Of a DNA stretch of 64,000 nucleotides, positions 46,601 through 59,864 are shown piece by piece. The notes beneath the pieces are model-generated. The model saw nothing but the letters and a program-made list of their open reading frames with translations, was not told the DNA's origin and searched no databases. Each line of letters begins with the position of its first letter. The first letter of the stretch is position 1. Origin of the DNA: Phoebastria nigripes (lineage: Eukaryota; Chordata; Aves; Procellariiformes; Diomedeidae); NCBI GenBank assembly GCA_035582835.1, contig JAYKAV010001787.1, positions 124,001-188,000 of the forward strand, given 5' to 3'. Both the position numbers and the translations under genes were made by a program.

Positions 46601-48287
46601 CCAAATTAGAAACAAATATGATAAATGTGCAACTCAAATACCTAAAAATTCCCTCTCTTTTCAAATATGGTTTTTATGCTATATTTTGGGACGCAAACAT
46701 AATAGCACTCTCAAAATATCCTCATTCCCTTTTTAATGTAACATTTATTCTGTTATGTTGATNTTGTTCATCTCTGAGCTGGAATTTAACAGTAGATTAG
46801 ATCACTTTAGAGCTTTTGTTACTATGGTAACACTGCGCTGCAGTTATATTTCTTCACCTCCAATCTTGATTTTGAGGTGACTGGTTATATTTATTCCTGT
46901 CCTTTACAGGATCTCAGTGTGATGGAAAAGCATTTGGTAGAAGAAAAATGTTAGCATAAGCTCCCACCATAAGGTGGGCAGTCCAGCCTGGTTAATTTGT
47001 GCTGAAGGTTAAGTGTGCTGTGGGTTAAATGCATTCACTTAACTTTTCAGGGCTTTAAGTTCTAAATTAAATTAAATTACAGGTGAGTAAAGTTTGTGCT
47101 GGTCACCCTTGGATCTCCTCTCTGAACAGCTTAGAAACAGTATGGCACTGCAGAGGTATTCTGAGAAGAGACCAGCTCCAGCTCCTCTGAGAGATGAGAG
47201 ATTTATCATCCAATGCAAAGATGCAGAAAACCAGCCAAGCAGCATCAACCAGATCTCACTACATGCTTTACAAAACCTTCTTCCTCATCAAAGCTGAGGT
47301 CCACGCTACAGAAATTTCCTGCACATTAGGATTACAAGACCTGGAGACTGTCCCCATCCCCAGACAGCCCAACTGTCCCACATGGAGCTCAAGCTACCCA
47401 TGCAGAGGGCTACAGCACTACTGCTCTGTGGAAGGTTTCTTCTGTACTTGGCTGCACTGTACCTGGCTTCATTGGCCTATAATAGTAGGCACCTTCCATG
47501 AACACTAGGGATTCACAAAAATATAGATTGTATTGGCAGCCAGGCTTATTAAAAACATCACCTGACACTTCCCACTATAGGCTTTTATTTTATGTTGCTC
47601 ATAATTTTGTTAAATTGAGCTGAAGTTTTGAGATAAGAAGATGCTCATATAAGATGGTTTAAGAGTAGGGGGCTTAATCTTCTCGCTCTTTCTCTGCAAA
47701 AGGAGAAAGACTTCTCAGCCAAAGTAGCCTACATACAGATTGCATCCCGCACAAAATTGTCCTTGGGAGGCAGGGCTTTCTCTCAGAAAACTGCTAAGGA
47801 AGGGTAAGGCTATTTTCTTATTAAACTATGACTAATATTGTGGATAGTCCCCTCTAGGCATTTACACCAGGCTGATGTTTTCATGGGAAATTTCAAGAAA
47901 AATGTTTGGGCAATTTCTAGTGTAGAATGACAGAAAAATACACTTTTCCCATATGGCTTTTGTTTAGGATGTGTCTTTTGTCATCCTGTGAAAATCAAGT
48001 CAAAGTCCGACAACTCAGGAACCTGTAAAATATATAGCTCACACACAGAGGTAAGACTCTCATTTTTGGAAGCTAAACATCTCCAAAAGAAATCCTCTCT
48101 CCCCAGTTACACTAAAGCCTCAGCTCTCAACCTCCATTCCCAAGAGAGCAACCAGCGTTGTTCCATCCCCTCCGAGCTCCCAGCTGCATCCAAAAAGCGC
48201 ATGCAAAAACCTTTGCTGCGGACAGCAGGAAGGATTAATTACTTTTTAATTAGGGAACACATTACATTAGCCTAATTCTACCAGCAA

Positions 48288-48300
48288 CCACAGGGTGGCG
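48288..48300 (+). promoter_or_regulatory. Weak candidate CTCF motif CCACAGGGTGGCG
   Basis: It matches 11 of 13 core positions. It sits at the edge of a block rich in TAATTA-type motifs. Confidence 0.2.
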
Positions 48301-51300
48301 ATCATGTTCTGTGCTAGCAAATTAATGGCTTTTGGATCACAAGGTCACTTTGCACAAATAAACATCATGTACATCCTCTCGAAGGAGATTCTTCTGATTC
48401 CTTCTCCTAATACTGAAGAATTGCAGAATTCATCACATCCCACCTACACCTGATTTTCTTTACCATAAATCTAAATCCCCACTCTTAGCTTATTTCGTCA
48501 GTTGGTCTTGTTTCATTTTTCTCCTCCTCTGACAGAGTCCAATGAAAATTATTGCATGATGTCATGCTAGCATTCATTTCGACCCAGCAATCCTTTTAAG
48601 GTTTGCAGGCTACCTCTCATAAAGATATCTGATTGAATAGTAACTGGTAAACACTAAACTGCATATCAAGTAACATAACTCACTCCAGTGGCTCACTAAA
48701 GCTTCATTGTCCTTGAGGCAATGAAAGTAACTACTTAATATTTCACCATCTCTTTGATAATTTTTATAACATTTAGTTACCAAAGAACATTAGCTGAAAT
48801 GTAACATCTGCTTGTCAAAAAAAGAGTACAGTTTGTTTGTTTNTTTTTTTTAACTACTACTTCCAATGAGATTGATTGAGACATAAAGATGACAGGTATT
48901 TGCATAGAAACCAAGAGCAATTCCACAGGATCCAGTTAAACTGCATTAGTACAAACAGCAAAATAATGAAAATAAAGAAATTATTCAGAGCACAATAACA
49001 GCCATGGTTGCATTTAACAATTAACAGAGGGTGGATTATTGATCATATCTGGGAGGGAAGGCAACATTCTTTGGGGATTAAAGCACGTTGGCAATTTCTT
49101 GCTAAAAAGACAGCTTGTTTTGCCTGTAACTTGTGTGATCGTTTGCCTGTGTGGCTGTAAATGCTCTCAGATCAGACTGGCAAAACTCAAGCCTACTTTG
49201 TGCAGGACCAAGTAAGCACACAAGAGAGGAGAAGAGGAGAATCAGACTGCAATGTTCACTCTGCCTAGATGTTCACAGGTTTTCCAATTTGGTTTTAAAA
49301 TAAAAAAATATTATCATCTAGCTAGGCAAATGAAAGATTACACATGAAGTAGGCCAAGTTGATCTTGATGGACTGAGAGAACCTGTCTGGAATAAAGATG
49401 ATTATGCCCTACAGGAAAAAATAAGAATGGGCAGCTTATTTAGGATGCAAATATTTTGACATTTATTCAGTGTTTTACTTGGCAGCAGCAGCAGAAATAG
49501 CGCATATCCTTCCTGTACCACTCAACAGAGACCTCAGCAGGAAAAGCTAAAACTACTGAAAAAATACTGGCTTGATGTAGGATTACCATGCAGAAATCTT
49601 TGGCCATAGAATAAGGGTGCCTTGATTTTCACAGCCCTGAATCAACACTCAGATTGGTTAAAGGCATATACTTCTCACCAGAGAAGAGTATGATGTATGT
49701 TGGTAGAGCAAAATTCAGTTCACTTGGTGGACATACACAATTTTGTCACAAAACCAGGCAAAAGATCCATCCTTTCCTGGTCTTTGCTTTGAAGCATCAG
49801 ATTTGCATTTTTGATCAGTGCTAACTGGCTCTTGGGGAAGAGCTCCTATAGACAACATATCGCTGGGTTCTATCCATACATGAGTTAAACATTGCAACAC
49901 TGGTGGAAATTGTCTCCCAAATTCCCTGGTGTATGAAAGCCATAGCACATATCACTACAGTCAAGGTACGAACCAGTGCTGCCGTATTAGGTATCATCAG
50001 TACTGACTTTCAGCAAGTAAAGAGAGAGAAGGTTGCTGGCCAAGAGAAGAGAAAACCTGTCACTTTGCTACATCTCCAGGAGAGCTCTGGCTCACAGGAG
50101 GGTCCAGCAAGCGGAAGCAGCTAGAAGTAGGAAGCTTGCTAGATGTGGTGGCTGAATCAGCCAGTACACAGTCAGGGCTGGAAGATCTTTCTAAACATGC
50201 CAGCACAGGAAGGAGCTGAGGAAACATCAGGAAAGGTTGGGCTGAGGAACTGAAAAGCAATTGTTGTAGGCATTTCAGAAGGCATTCTTGCATGCATGGA
50301 GCACAAGTAGTGTGCTAGCCCTGCAAGGAAATTCAGTGAAGTAGCTGAGAAACAGAAGAAACACCAACAAACTTGCATCTGTGGGCAACTCTTCTTTATT
50401 GTTAAATAAATTCAGCCTGTTCTCAGAGACAGTCAGATGCTTTTGAAGAGAAAGAACATAATCTCCAGACAGAGGTCTTTAACTATTTAAATGTCTCTGT
50501 CTTGCTCCTATGGATAGGCAAACGTACTTGGCAGTTTATTAAGTTGCAACCAATCTATCAGACATACCTTCCCTCGGTGTCCATCAGCTGAGTTTCAACT
50601 TGCTATCACTGGGCAGAGATGGACACAGAAATCCTCCCAAGGGGAGGAACTTGTGAACTGGGGGACTAACACCAGGTAAGCTAATACTGGGAGAGAGAGC
50701 CTGGACTCGGCGTGCAAAGGAAGTTCAGACTCTCACAGCTCTCCTCCTTCAGGGTCTGGGAAGTCCCTTCATGCAAAGAGACTTGCAGCGCTTACTGGGT
50801 TGGGGTCACTCCCCCAGAATAAGGAAGATACAAAACTGAGACTTTGACTTTGTCTCCCCATTTAGCAGAACTGGTGCAGAAGTATGAGTGTCGCACTCCT
50901 TCTCCTCCTTCCTTTTGGGAGTGTAGTGGTAGGTTTGCGCTGCTCTGTCTGGCATTTCAAGCAGACGGCACCATCTTACTGGGAGAACAGGAGCAGCCAT
51001 CTGCTCTTGGATATGAGAGACCAGATCTGAAGGGCAAAACTAAGTTGTATGCAATCTTCCCTTAGCAGAGGCACAGCGATGCTTTGGGCTTCACTGCAAA
51101 AGAGGTAGCTTGCTCTCATCAACACAAATGCATCTTAGCTACCTCCATAAAATCCTAATGGTAGTGGAGTATCTTGTGGATCTTACCTGGAGATCGAAAG
51201 ACGAAGTGAAGTATACTTGTTGCTCATCTCAGCCAGCTGTCTCCTTGTTAAAAATGATAGTGACTTGTACTCTCTAGGACTTGGCAGTGAGTTATGTGAG

Positions 51301-54300
51301 ACATATCGGCTATATCACATCTCCCCACGCCCCAGGACAAACGCACTCTAGCCAACAAAGATGGTCTGAAGGGAGAGCTGTTAGCTTAGATGTCTACTGA
51401 AAAGTTTTGCTTTCACTAAGGAAAATGTATGATTTTACTATATAGTAGATTTGGTTGAAGATGACTGTATCCTCCTTACAAGGCTTTAAATCAACCAGTT
51501 CAACACACAAAAAGGCATCTGCCTTGTCTTGATTAGGCTTTTAGAAAGGGCTAATTGGATCAGACTAGTTGGCAAGAGCCTTGTACTGAAACCTCAAATT
51601 AGGCAAAGCATTTTTATAAGAGATTGGCAGCCAGAGCCCACAACTAGAAGAGAACAGAATCAGATTCTGATTCTGTTCAAATGGAAACTTTGAGGCCCAC
51701 TAAGAGGACAATCATGATTTTCTATCTGCAGAGAAATGATAAAATGATAGCATTAATAGAGGTCCTGAAATTCCTAAGTTTTTATGCTGCTTAGTGTTTC
51801 AGGTACTTAAATGCAGCACCTTACCAAGTGCAAGGGCAAAATCTGAAGTTTTCATAATTACTTTTGATTTTCAGAACAGGCCATTCTTTTTCACTCTAAC
51901 ATTTGTTTAAGTTCAAGTATACAACAACAACAAAAAAACATCACCCATGTTTCTGGTCACAGATGAGACTGGGTCCTTCTGCTGACACATTTTGGCTAGA
52001 TAAATTTGGCTGCTTTCACACATTTTCTTGATTAGTTTTTTGAATATTACTTTAAAAAGAGACTAATTCCTTTGAGGAATTAATAGAGAATTAAGCATAA
52101 CGTGTCAGAACCTCATCTGTTGGAAAGCAACGGAAGTCAGGATGGCTCTAAGTTGGCCAAGTAAAAAACAAGATGCTTTACAGGAGAAGTTGTGTAGAAG
52201 CAATCTAACATACGTTTCATTTAAACACATGCTTTTCAGTAGACAAGTAAAATTCTTCTTAACATATATTTGCATGTACTCCATAAACATTCTGTAGATT
52301 TAATCTGTTTTTGCTTTATTAAGCTGCAGAAAAGAATTTGCCTTCCAATATTTATTCTGTTCTTAATTCTGTTTCAGTTTTGTACTGCATGTTCCCTAGT
52401 TGAGGACACTAAATTTCTATTCATGTTTTGTTCTTCAGTTTTTTGTGTCTTTGCAGCTGATTCAAAACAAGGATGCTGAAGAAAGAATAAGAGGATTTTT
52501 GTAGTAGTCCTTAGATGATAACAATATTTAAAGTGGCAGTTGATCACATGATTCAAAAAAAATCTCAAAATCAAAGATAATCTGAATGTGACATATTTGA
52601 ATTTAAACTGTAAATGTTGTCTGCTGATTTGATGATGCTTGTTCTGATCCATACACAGCTTTCAATGAAGGATCACACTCAATGTATCAGGCACTAAAAT
52701 GTGAAACATTTAGCTTAGAGGCCTATTTATATAGCAATTAGGCTTACCAAACTAGTGAGAGCTGGTTTAAGTCTGTTCATCCCCTGAGTTTCAGAAGTGA
52801 AGAGGTTAAGGCAATTTCATGCTGCTTTGCTTCTGACAGCGTGAGTCCAGGGGCTGTGAAGTCCATCTGCAGTAAAGCACTTAGCCACAGGCAATGTGGT
52901 CTTCCTGCTTTTTACATTGCTTAGATGCTCCGCGAGAGTGATAATAAGATTAGCTGCAAGAAGCTAAATGCTTGACCCTACACTTGTGTTGCTATGTTTT
53001 ATACACCAGAGAAGTGTTAATTATATGTAGAGATCTAGTAGCCTCTAAAGGCTGAAGTATCAGACAAAGGTGTTCCACTTCTAAGACCAACTTTTGTTCT
53101 TTGATAAACGTGCACTGTTGTGACACTGAAAAGAATGAGATACACTCTTCAAGAGGAATATTTTGGGCCCTCCAACTTATGTACGGAGTTGCCCTGACTT
53201 AATGAAACATCCTCTCCTACTGAATTGTAGGTGTGATTCAATGTCTAAATTTTATGCTTACTTCACATAAATTACCATGCTTTGAGTCAAACTAATTATT
53301 ATTATAGGCTTCCTTTCATAGTCTTTGAATTCAGAGTAAAACTGCAGCTCACTATGGTTTTAAAAGAAAACCTCAGTGCCATAATTTATGGTTAAAATCT
53401 TTGCCTCCCACCTATTAGTGCCTCCAGGTATAAGCCCACCCCTCTCTTGCCAGGATCACCTCTCTCCTTCCCCGCCCAGGACTATGACTTTGGGCTTCCA
53501 AGTCCCTGGTGATTCTCTGTGATTGCCCCCAAGGAGCCAACCTTAGCACAAGTAGTTGCCTTCATATTCTCTTTTACGGGCAACAATGAGCGGAAACTGG
53601 ACACCCGTTAGCTTTCAGAAAGCTCTGTGTTATGGAAAAAGAGTTAAAAGTACATAATAAAAAAACAACGAATCCACATATATGCTGCATTTACCAGCTA
53701 TCATCATCCATCATCCATTAGGTATCCTGATATACACAGACACAAATTCAGCTTGCTCTCTGCATTCCAGCCTGCACCTCCTTGTTAGCCTTCACTCATC
53801 ACACACCAGGACAGGCTCTTTATACTCTTTTCTTGTTTGTTTGTCCAGTCTCTTGAACTGAGCAAACCAATACATGCAGTTTTCTCCTAGAGGAATAGCT
53901 TTCACCAGGTGACTTGACCCACAGAGTGATTTAACTACTCATTTGTCTTAGCAGCCAAGAGCAAACAAATAACACAGATATGCACATTACACAGAGCACT
54001 AACAAAAGCTTTTTTTATTTTTTCCATATCTTCTATCATATATCATTACATTTGCCTTCTTAAGCCATATAACTTGAGATGAAGACCTTTCAAAAACAGT
54101 GTCTAGGGTGTTAAAGCCTGTCCTTGTGTGCCAGGTTTGTTATGATGTTTTCAACAGTCTTCTGCGTGTATACTGAGATGATCAAAGTACAGCTGAAAGA
54201 AACCCAGCTTTATTTCTAAAAGATGCAAGATTTTGTTGTCATAGTCTGTTCATGTTTGTTTGACGTGGGTGAGTTTTAATCTGTCTGAAGTGTGCATGAC

Positions 54301-57044
54301 TGAAAAAAACTCAAATCAAAACTGCATCTACGTTTGGGTTTCAGTGAAGCTGCTCACAGAGAGTTGGTGAATTTTCAGGATATTTGACAAGCTTTGTCTG
54401 AAATTGATGCTGCTAATGAAACTTAGAGGTCTGCATATAAACTTCAGCAGCGTTCCCTCTTTTCCATCCTCTCTCCTAGGCCATTTTCTTTATTACTAAA
54501 AATGCAAGAACATCATTCAAGAGAGACACTTACATTGCTGTTTTTATATCAGGCAATGTAGCTGTCTCCTGAATTATCCACTTCAGAGGATATTTTAGTA
54601 ATAGAGGGTAAGCACTGGTTTACTAAAAGTCTGACGTTCTTTTGGCACAGATGCTATGGTGAAATGAAAGAGACTTCAGTGGCTCTGGAAGCTTCGAGGT
54701 TCAGTCAATTCAGTGAGTCTTGGTAGGTTATGTGCAACGGAAAATGGAGGAGCTGACGGGTCCAGGAATCTACTTTTTTTTCATATCTGCTAAGGTGCCA
54801 ACCAATGTAGACCTTCCAATACAGACCTAGCCCCATCAACCTCTGTTTAGATGCAAATAATGTCAATAAGCAGTGCTCTTCATCCTCCAGGTACAACTAT
54901 GTTTCATTGAAACCAGCTTTTAATATCAATCTGCTAACCTAACTATTTTGCAGTGAGCACGCTTGTTTGAGTGCCTTCTCACAATCAAGCCTTCTGCTGG
55001 CTAAACACCTCCTTCCAGAAAGCATCGAGAAGTTTCTAAAGAGTCTTTGCTTCTTAAAGCACAACATGCCTTGGAAGCCTGAGCAACACACAGACAAGCG
55101 TGGGTATGACTAGCAGTGGGGCTACGTACAACCCCAGGCACCAGCTGCTAATCTTGGGAAGGCTCAATTTTGCCATGAAGATGTGATCCATGAAGTTGCC
55201 TCCCATCTGATCAATCCCTTTTCCCTCCTCTACTTTCCTGTGAGGTTTTTTCCTGCTTTCCTATTCATGCATGCCCTTCTTACTTTGGTCTAGAAGAAGG
55301 AGGAGAGATGAGCCCAGTTGCGACCTTGGAGGTGGTGTGTTGAAAAGTTATAGCATTAGTACAGACACTGACCGTGCCTTTACTCCTCCTTCAGATATAC
55401 TGTGTGCTGGTGGGAACTAATGGGCACTTCTTTGGTTCTTACTGAGGCAGAACTCTTACTGGACCAGTGGGATTTCTATCCAAATAATGAAAATACCACA
55501 GCAAGTTCATGATATTATATTTCACAAGTGGAACTTTCAGAGGTCAGAAGATTTCAGTTACTGTAACATATGCATTGCTGGATCGAAGAGCTTGCACTAT
55601 GGGGAATAAGAGATTGACATCCAAAAAAAAGCATGTCTGTGATAAAGAAAAGTTGCTTCATAGAGAACAGACCTTTAAAAATGCTACATTAATACTAAAA
55701 ATATACACTGAGGGCTACCTTGGCAGCCTAGGTGCACAAACAGTTTCTACAAAGACAGCCATTTATTTCACTGCGTATACCTTATCACGGGGACTGCACT
55801 ACACTCAACTCTATAAAGACTCGCTTTCATCTTCAGTGCCTCTCTTACAAGCGAGACAGTATTATACTCACGAATGAATGCGAGTTACCTAGCTCAGGGA
55901 GTTACATGGTGTAGAGAGCCTTCATACAGATATTTAGTCATAAATACTATCATTACAGTGAGGCACAAGCACCTGTGCTTTTGCAATTAATGCATCTGCT
56001 GCGAGTCAGTACAGTCGTTCAAAGGTCATGCCACAGCAATCCAGTCTTGATCCAGCTGATATCTGTCTGATAGAGCTGGAGTGTGACTGATACCTGTCCG
56101 CACATTTCAGGTACATAATGGAAAAGAGCAAGGAGTCTGGTCATACAGCTATGACATATATTCTGTATTTAAATACAGCAAAAAGTCCTTACAACTGGTA
56201 ATGAACGAGGCACAGCCTACATTTTCGGTACTGTACACAGAACAGGCTATTTACCACTATTTTCCTTCATTAGCTTCACGAACGCTAACATATTCATCTG
56301 TTTGGCATGTTTTGGCCCTTAAGAAAAAGGCAGTGAGTTCTGATATAGTCCAGCAAAGTGCAGCACGAAGCCAAATCATATAGCCTGCCAAAGCTATGTA
56401 GGGGCAGCAAGTTATTAACGAACCGCTCGTTACTGTAAAGGTATAGCAGCTGGAGATAGCTCACCACTGTGAACCTTCATAATGGCTCTTTCTTCTATCA
56501 ATATTCTGAGATCTAGTAAGTGTCTGAAGAAAAGAAAGATCTCAATAAACTGCCACTCACTAATGCAAAAAGAAAAAAAAAAAAGAAAGGGATAAGGGGA
56601 AAGAAAGTATTTTGAACGTGACTACTTCAANGCAAACCAAACTGAACACTGTCAATACCTCTGCTGAACTGCCAGGACTTTTAGGAGCCATACAGCAACA
56701 GACCATTAGTAGCAGCAGATTTTGAAAAATCATTACTTTAGTCCCATGATACAAATATTGACTTTCATCTGTTCTCTCTGTGGGCTAATCCCTCTTGTCA
56801 TTTTTGTAATCCTCATTCCTGTACCTTGTAAGCTTGAATCATGTTTCCTATGTAGTAGCATGTTATGTCAAATAAAGATATTCAAAAGGCTCCTGAAGTC
56901 TGGCGAAAGGCCTTACCTTTACTCAGAGTTTCTTAAGTAGCATTTAATTTCTCAAAGGAATAACTGCAACACATCTCAGAAAACACTGCATTTCAGCGAC
57001 TGCCTGGTGGGCTGTGGATAGGAGNGAAGTATTGCCATTCCAGG

Positions 57045-57058
57045 TAACTAGGGGGCAC
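57045..57058 (+). promoter_or_regulatory. Candidate CTCF motif TAACTAGGGGGCAC
   Basis: It matches the CTCF core (CCASYAGRKGGCRS) at 12 of 14 positions, including the full AGGGGGCAC half. The orientation is the same as the motif at 9769. Confidence 0.35.
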
Positions 57059-59840
57059 TGTAAAGGAAAACACCAACATATTTTAGTAAAAAGCTTTTTA
57101 GACTTGATCGATGAATGCTATGCCTTGCTTGCGTTTTACAGTGCCCTCAGAATTTCCATTCTAACCTCATTCTATGTTGCCCACAATTTTCTGATAGTGT
57201 CAAGCCTCTTCTCCCCCCTGCCCCTTTAAAGGACGTAAGATTTTTATGCATTTTGGGATTATCCAAGAAAAGATGGAAAAATCTTATTCACTCATACAGA
57301 AATTTAACACTTTATCCCATCCCAGACAAACAGTTTGGTGAGCAGGTGAATTTACAAACCTCAACTTCCTCACAATTCTTATCCTTTTGGATTACAGGGT
57401 GATCTTACTTTCTTGATCACAAAATATCCCTGACCTGCATTAGTAATTAGATATGTTATGGCTTTTAAAATAGAAAGTAAGGTTTAAAATCTTATTTCTG
57501 TAATAAAGATGTTAAAGCGACAGAGAGGACAGATGAGCTCTTTTCTGCTACTACCCCGAGATGGGAGAGGCAGCGATCCTGTAGAGTGAGTGTGCACGAG
57601 CGAGAAGAGGTAATGTACTACTACTACTAATGTACCCTTTTTCATTTCCATCTCCTTTTCCAAATGAATAAAGCAACAAATGGTATGAAGTCTTCCACTC
57701 TTAATACTCAAGGAGGAATGATCAGACCAACTATCGTAAGAAAAACCTCTGCTGTCTATTTGTAACAGTAACACAATGTATATTGTATATAATATATAGA
57801 ACAGTCAAGTAATTAACATAGGACTGGACGGAAAATGCATTGCATTATTCTGCACTAAGGCAAAAAAAATTGACTTCCAGACCATGTTTTCTTTATTTTT
57901 GTCATTAAAGATACTTAACAATATCGAAGAGATGTGTGGAGATAACTTTGTGTTCTAAAGCTACTGCTGAATTTGCAATGAATTGCAAATTTGTCAATGA
58001 ATTTGCACTGCTTGCTTCTAATAATTTGCTGATCTGTTGTCTCAATGTCACAGCAAATTCCTCTTGAAAGTGGAAATTTACCATGCACCAGTTTGCCTCT
58101 TTAAAACATTGTGATAAGAATCGCTTTGGCCCCATTTTTGACACCCTGTGAAAAGCTAAACCTATTCAACTCCTAAGCATTTATTACTCACCTGAAAATA
58201 CACCACTGATAACTCCACTTTGATCTGTCCACAATTTGCATTCACTATTCATGTGTCTCCACTGTCAGACTCAGTAATTCATGTATGGATTAATAAGCAT
58301 TAACAGAAGCAAGGACTGAGAATCTAAAGTTACTACACCGAATGAAAGGACAAGCTCCTGTTCTATTAACAAGATGTTTGCACAGGCATTTTGAAGTTTT
58401 GTTTTTCATTTTTCTCCCTCCCACAGTCCCCTGAAAGGTAAAAAGGAGATTAATACTTTGATTATTTTGCAACAGGAGAATTTCTCTAGTGATGCCTAAT
58501 ATTTTGTTGTAGAGAAAGGCCAGTTATCATTGGCTTAAGCACTGCTGCTTTGATTTTTTCATAGAATGGGCACCATTTCTATGGGCATAAAGAAATGCAC
58601 GCTGTAAAGGCATGGCACAGAAATGCCTTCACCTCAAGGAATGAATATCCATGCACATTGCCAGACGAACAGCCACAGGGTACCCCATCTACTGAACACA
58701 AAGCTGCAGTCCTGCAAATCTCTACCCTGTCCTGTCACTCAGACATCCACTCCTATATGCTGATGATACTGTAGTTACTACCCCTGATTATAGACATGTC
58801 AATAAAAAGAGAATTTGGACCACCCACATCTCAATTTGAGCAGAATTGATGCATATAGTTACATAGAGTTTCATTTCCTACTGTTACTTGTTATGTTACA
58901 GATAAAATTGTAATTTCAGCCNTCTCATCAAACCAAATCTCACCTTTAAGCACTTAGCAGGCCTTAGCTAGAAAATACAAAAGTGCCATTACACGCAAGG
59001 TATCACTTATCTCCTCATCTACTTGTTGCCCAGCAAACTATCCCTGTTTAGTTTCATTCATAGTCTAGGGCATATGTTTTATACTCGCATTTAACTGCCG
59101 AAAGGCTGGCGTCCCAACTCCGAAGCAGCAGTTTTCAAAATCATTTGTGAAGACAACAAATACTTCTTGGATTAAGCTCTTTTTACCAACATTATATTTA
59201 ATTACTGAAATTATGAGACAGTTTAATTATAACCAGCCATGCAAGCTTACCAAGCATTTAAAAGATAGTCCCAGGGACAAATATTTTTCTTCCTTTGCTC
59301 CCAACACGAAGTACAGCAGCGCAACCCTGAAGTGTACATCATGGTATTGCTGTGAAGCCTTTTTCTTTGGATGAAAGCTGGTGAGCAGAAACGACCTAGC
59401 AACAAAGGGCCATCCCCTGCAACCCCAGAAACAGAGGTTCATAGGGAGACATGCAGAAAAAAAGAGTTACTGATTCAAGTACATTTTCAGGTATTAACCA
59501 CCTTCGGTTTGAATTTATCAGCCCAGAAAAATACAACAACTTATAGATGCCTTCTTGGCCAAAATGAATGTATTCATGCTATAGTAGCCAGTCTGACTGT
59601 GGTACTTCTTTTTGTTAATGTGAGCCCACATTTAAATTATAAAGTTATTTCACAATTCAAAGCTTAGTGCCTAGAGCTACTTTCTGTGCTATAGAAAGCT
59701 ACACTGTGATTTTCATGAAGAATAATACCTGTATTATTTACAGAGCAGGGCTAGAGACAGCTCTGCTCACTACCACCTGCAGGCACTGAAAATTAGAACA
59801 AGTACATGCTTAATCATTTACCAGGGAAATGGAACAGCTA

Positions 59841-59864
59841 CAATAATAACAACAACAACAAAAC
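59841..59864 (+). repeat. (AAT/AAC)n trinucleotide repeat
   Basis: AAT units grade into AAC units, with a few A-rich interruptions. Confidence 0.75.

Noticed and set aside
55509..55877. 122-codon plus-strand frame
   Set aside because: No domain or neighbouring splice signals; random-looking.
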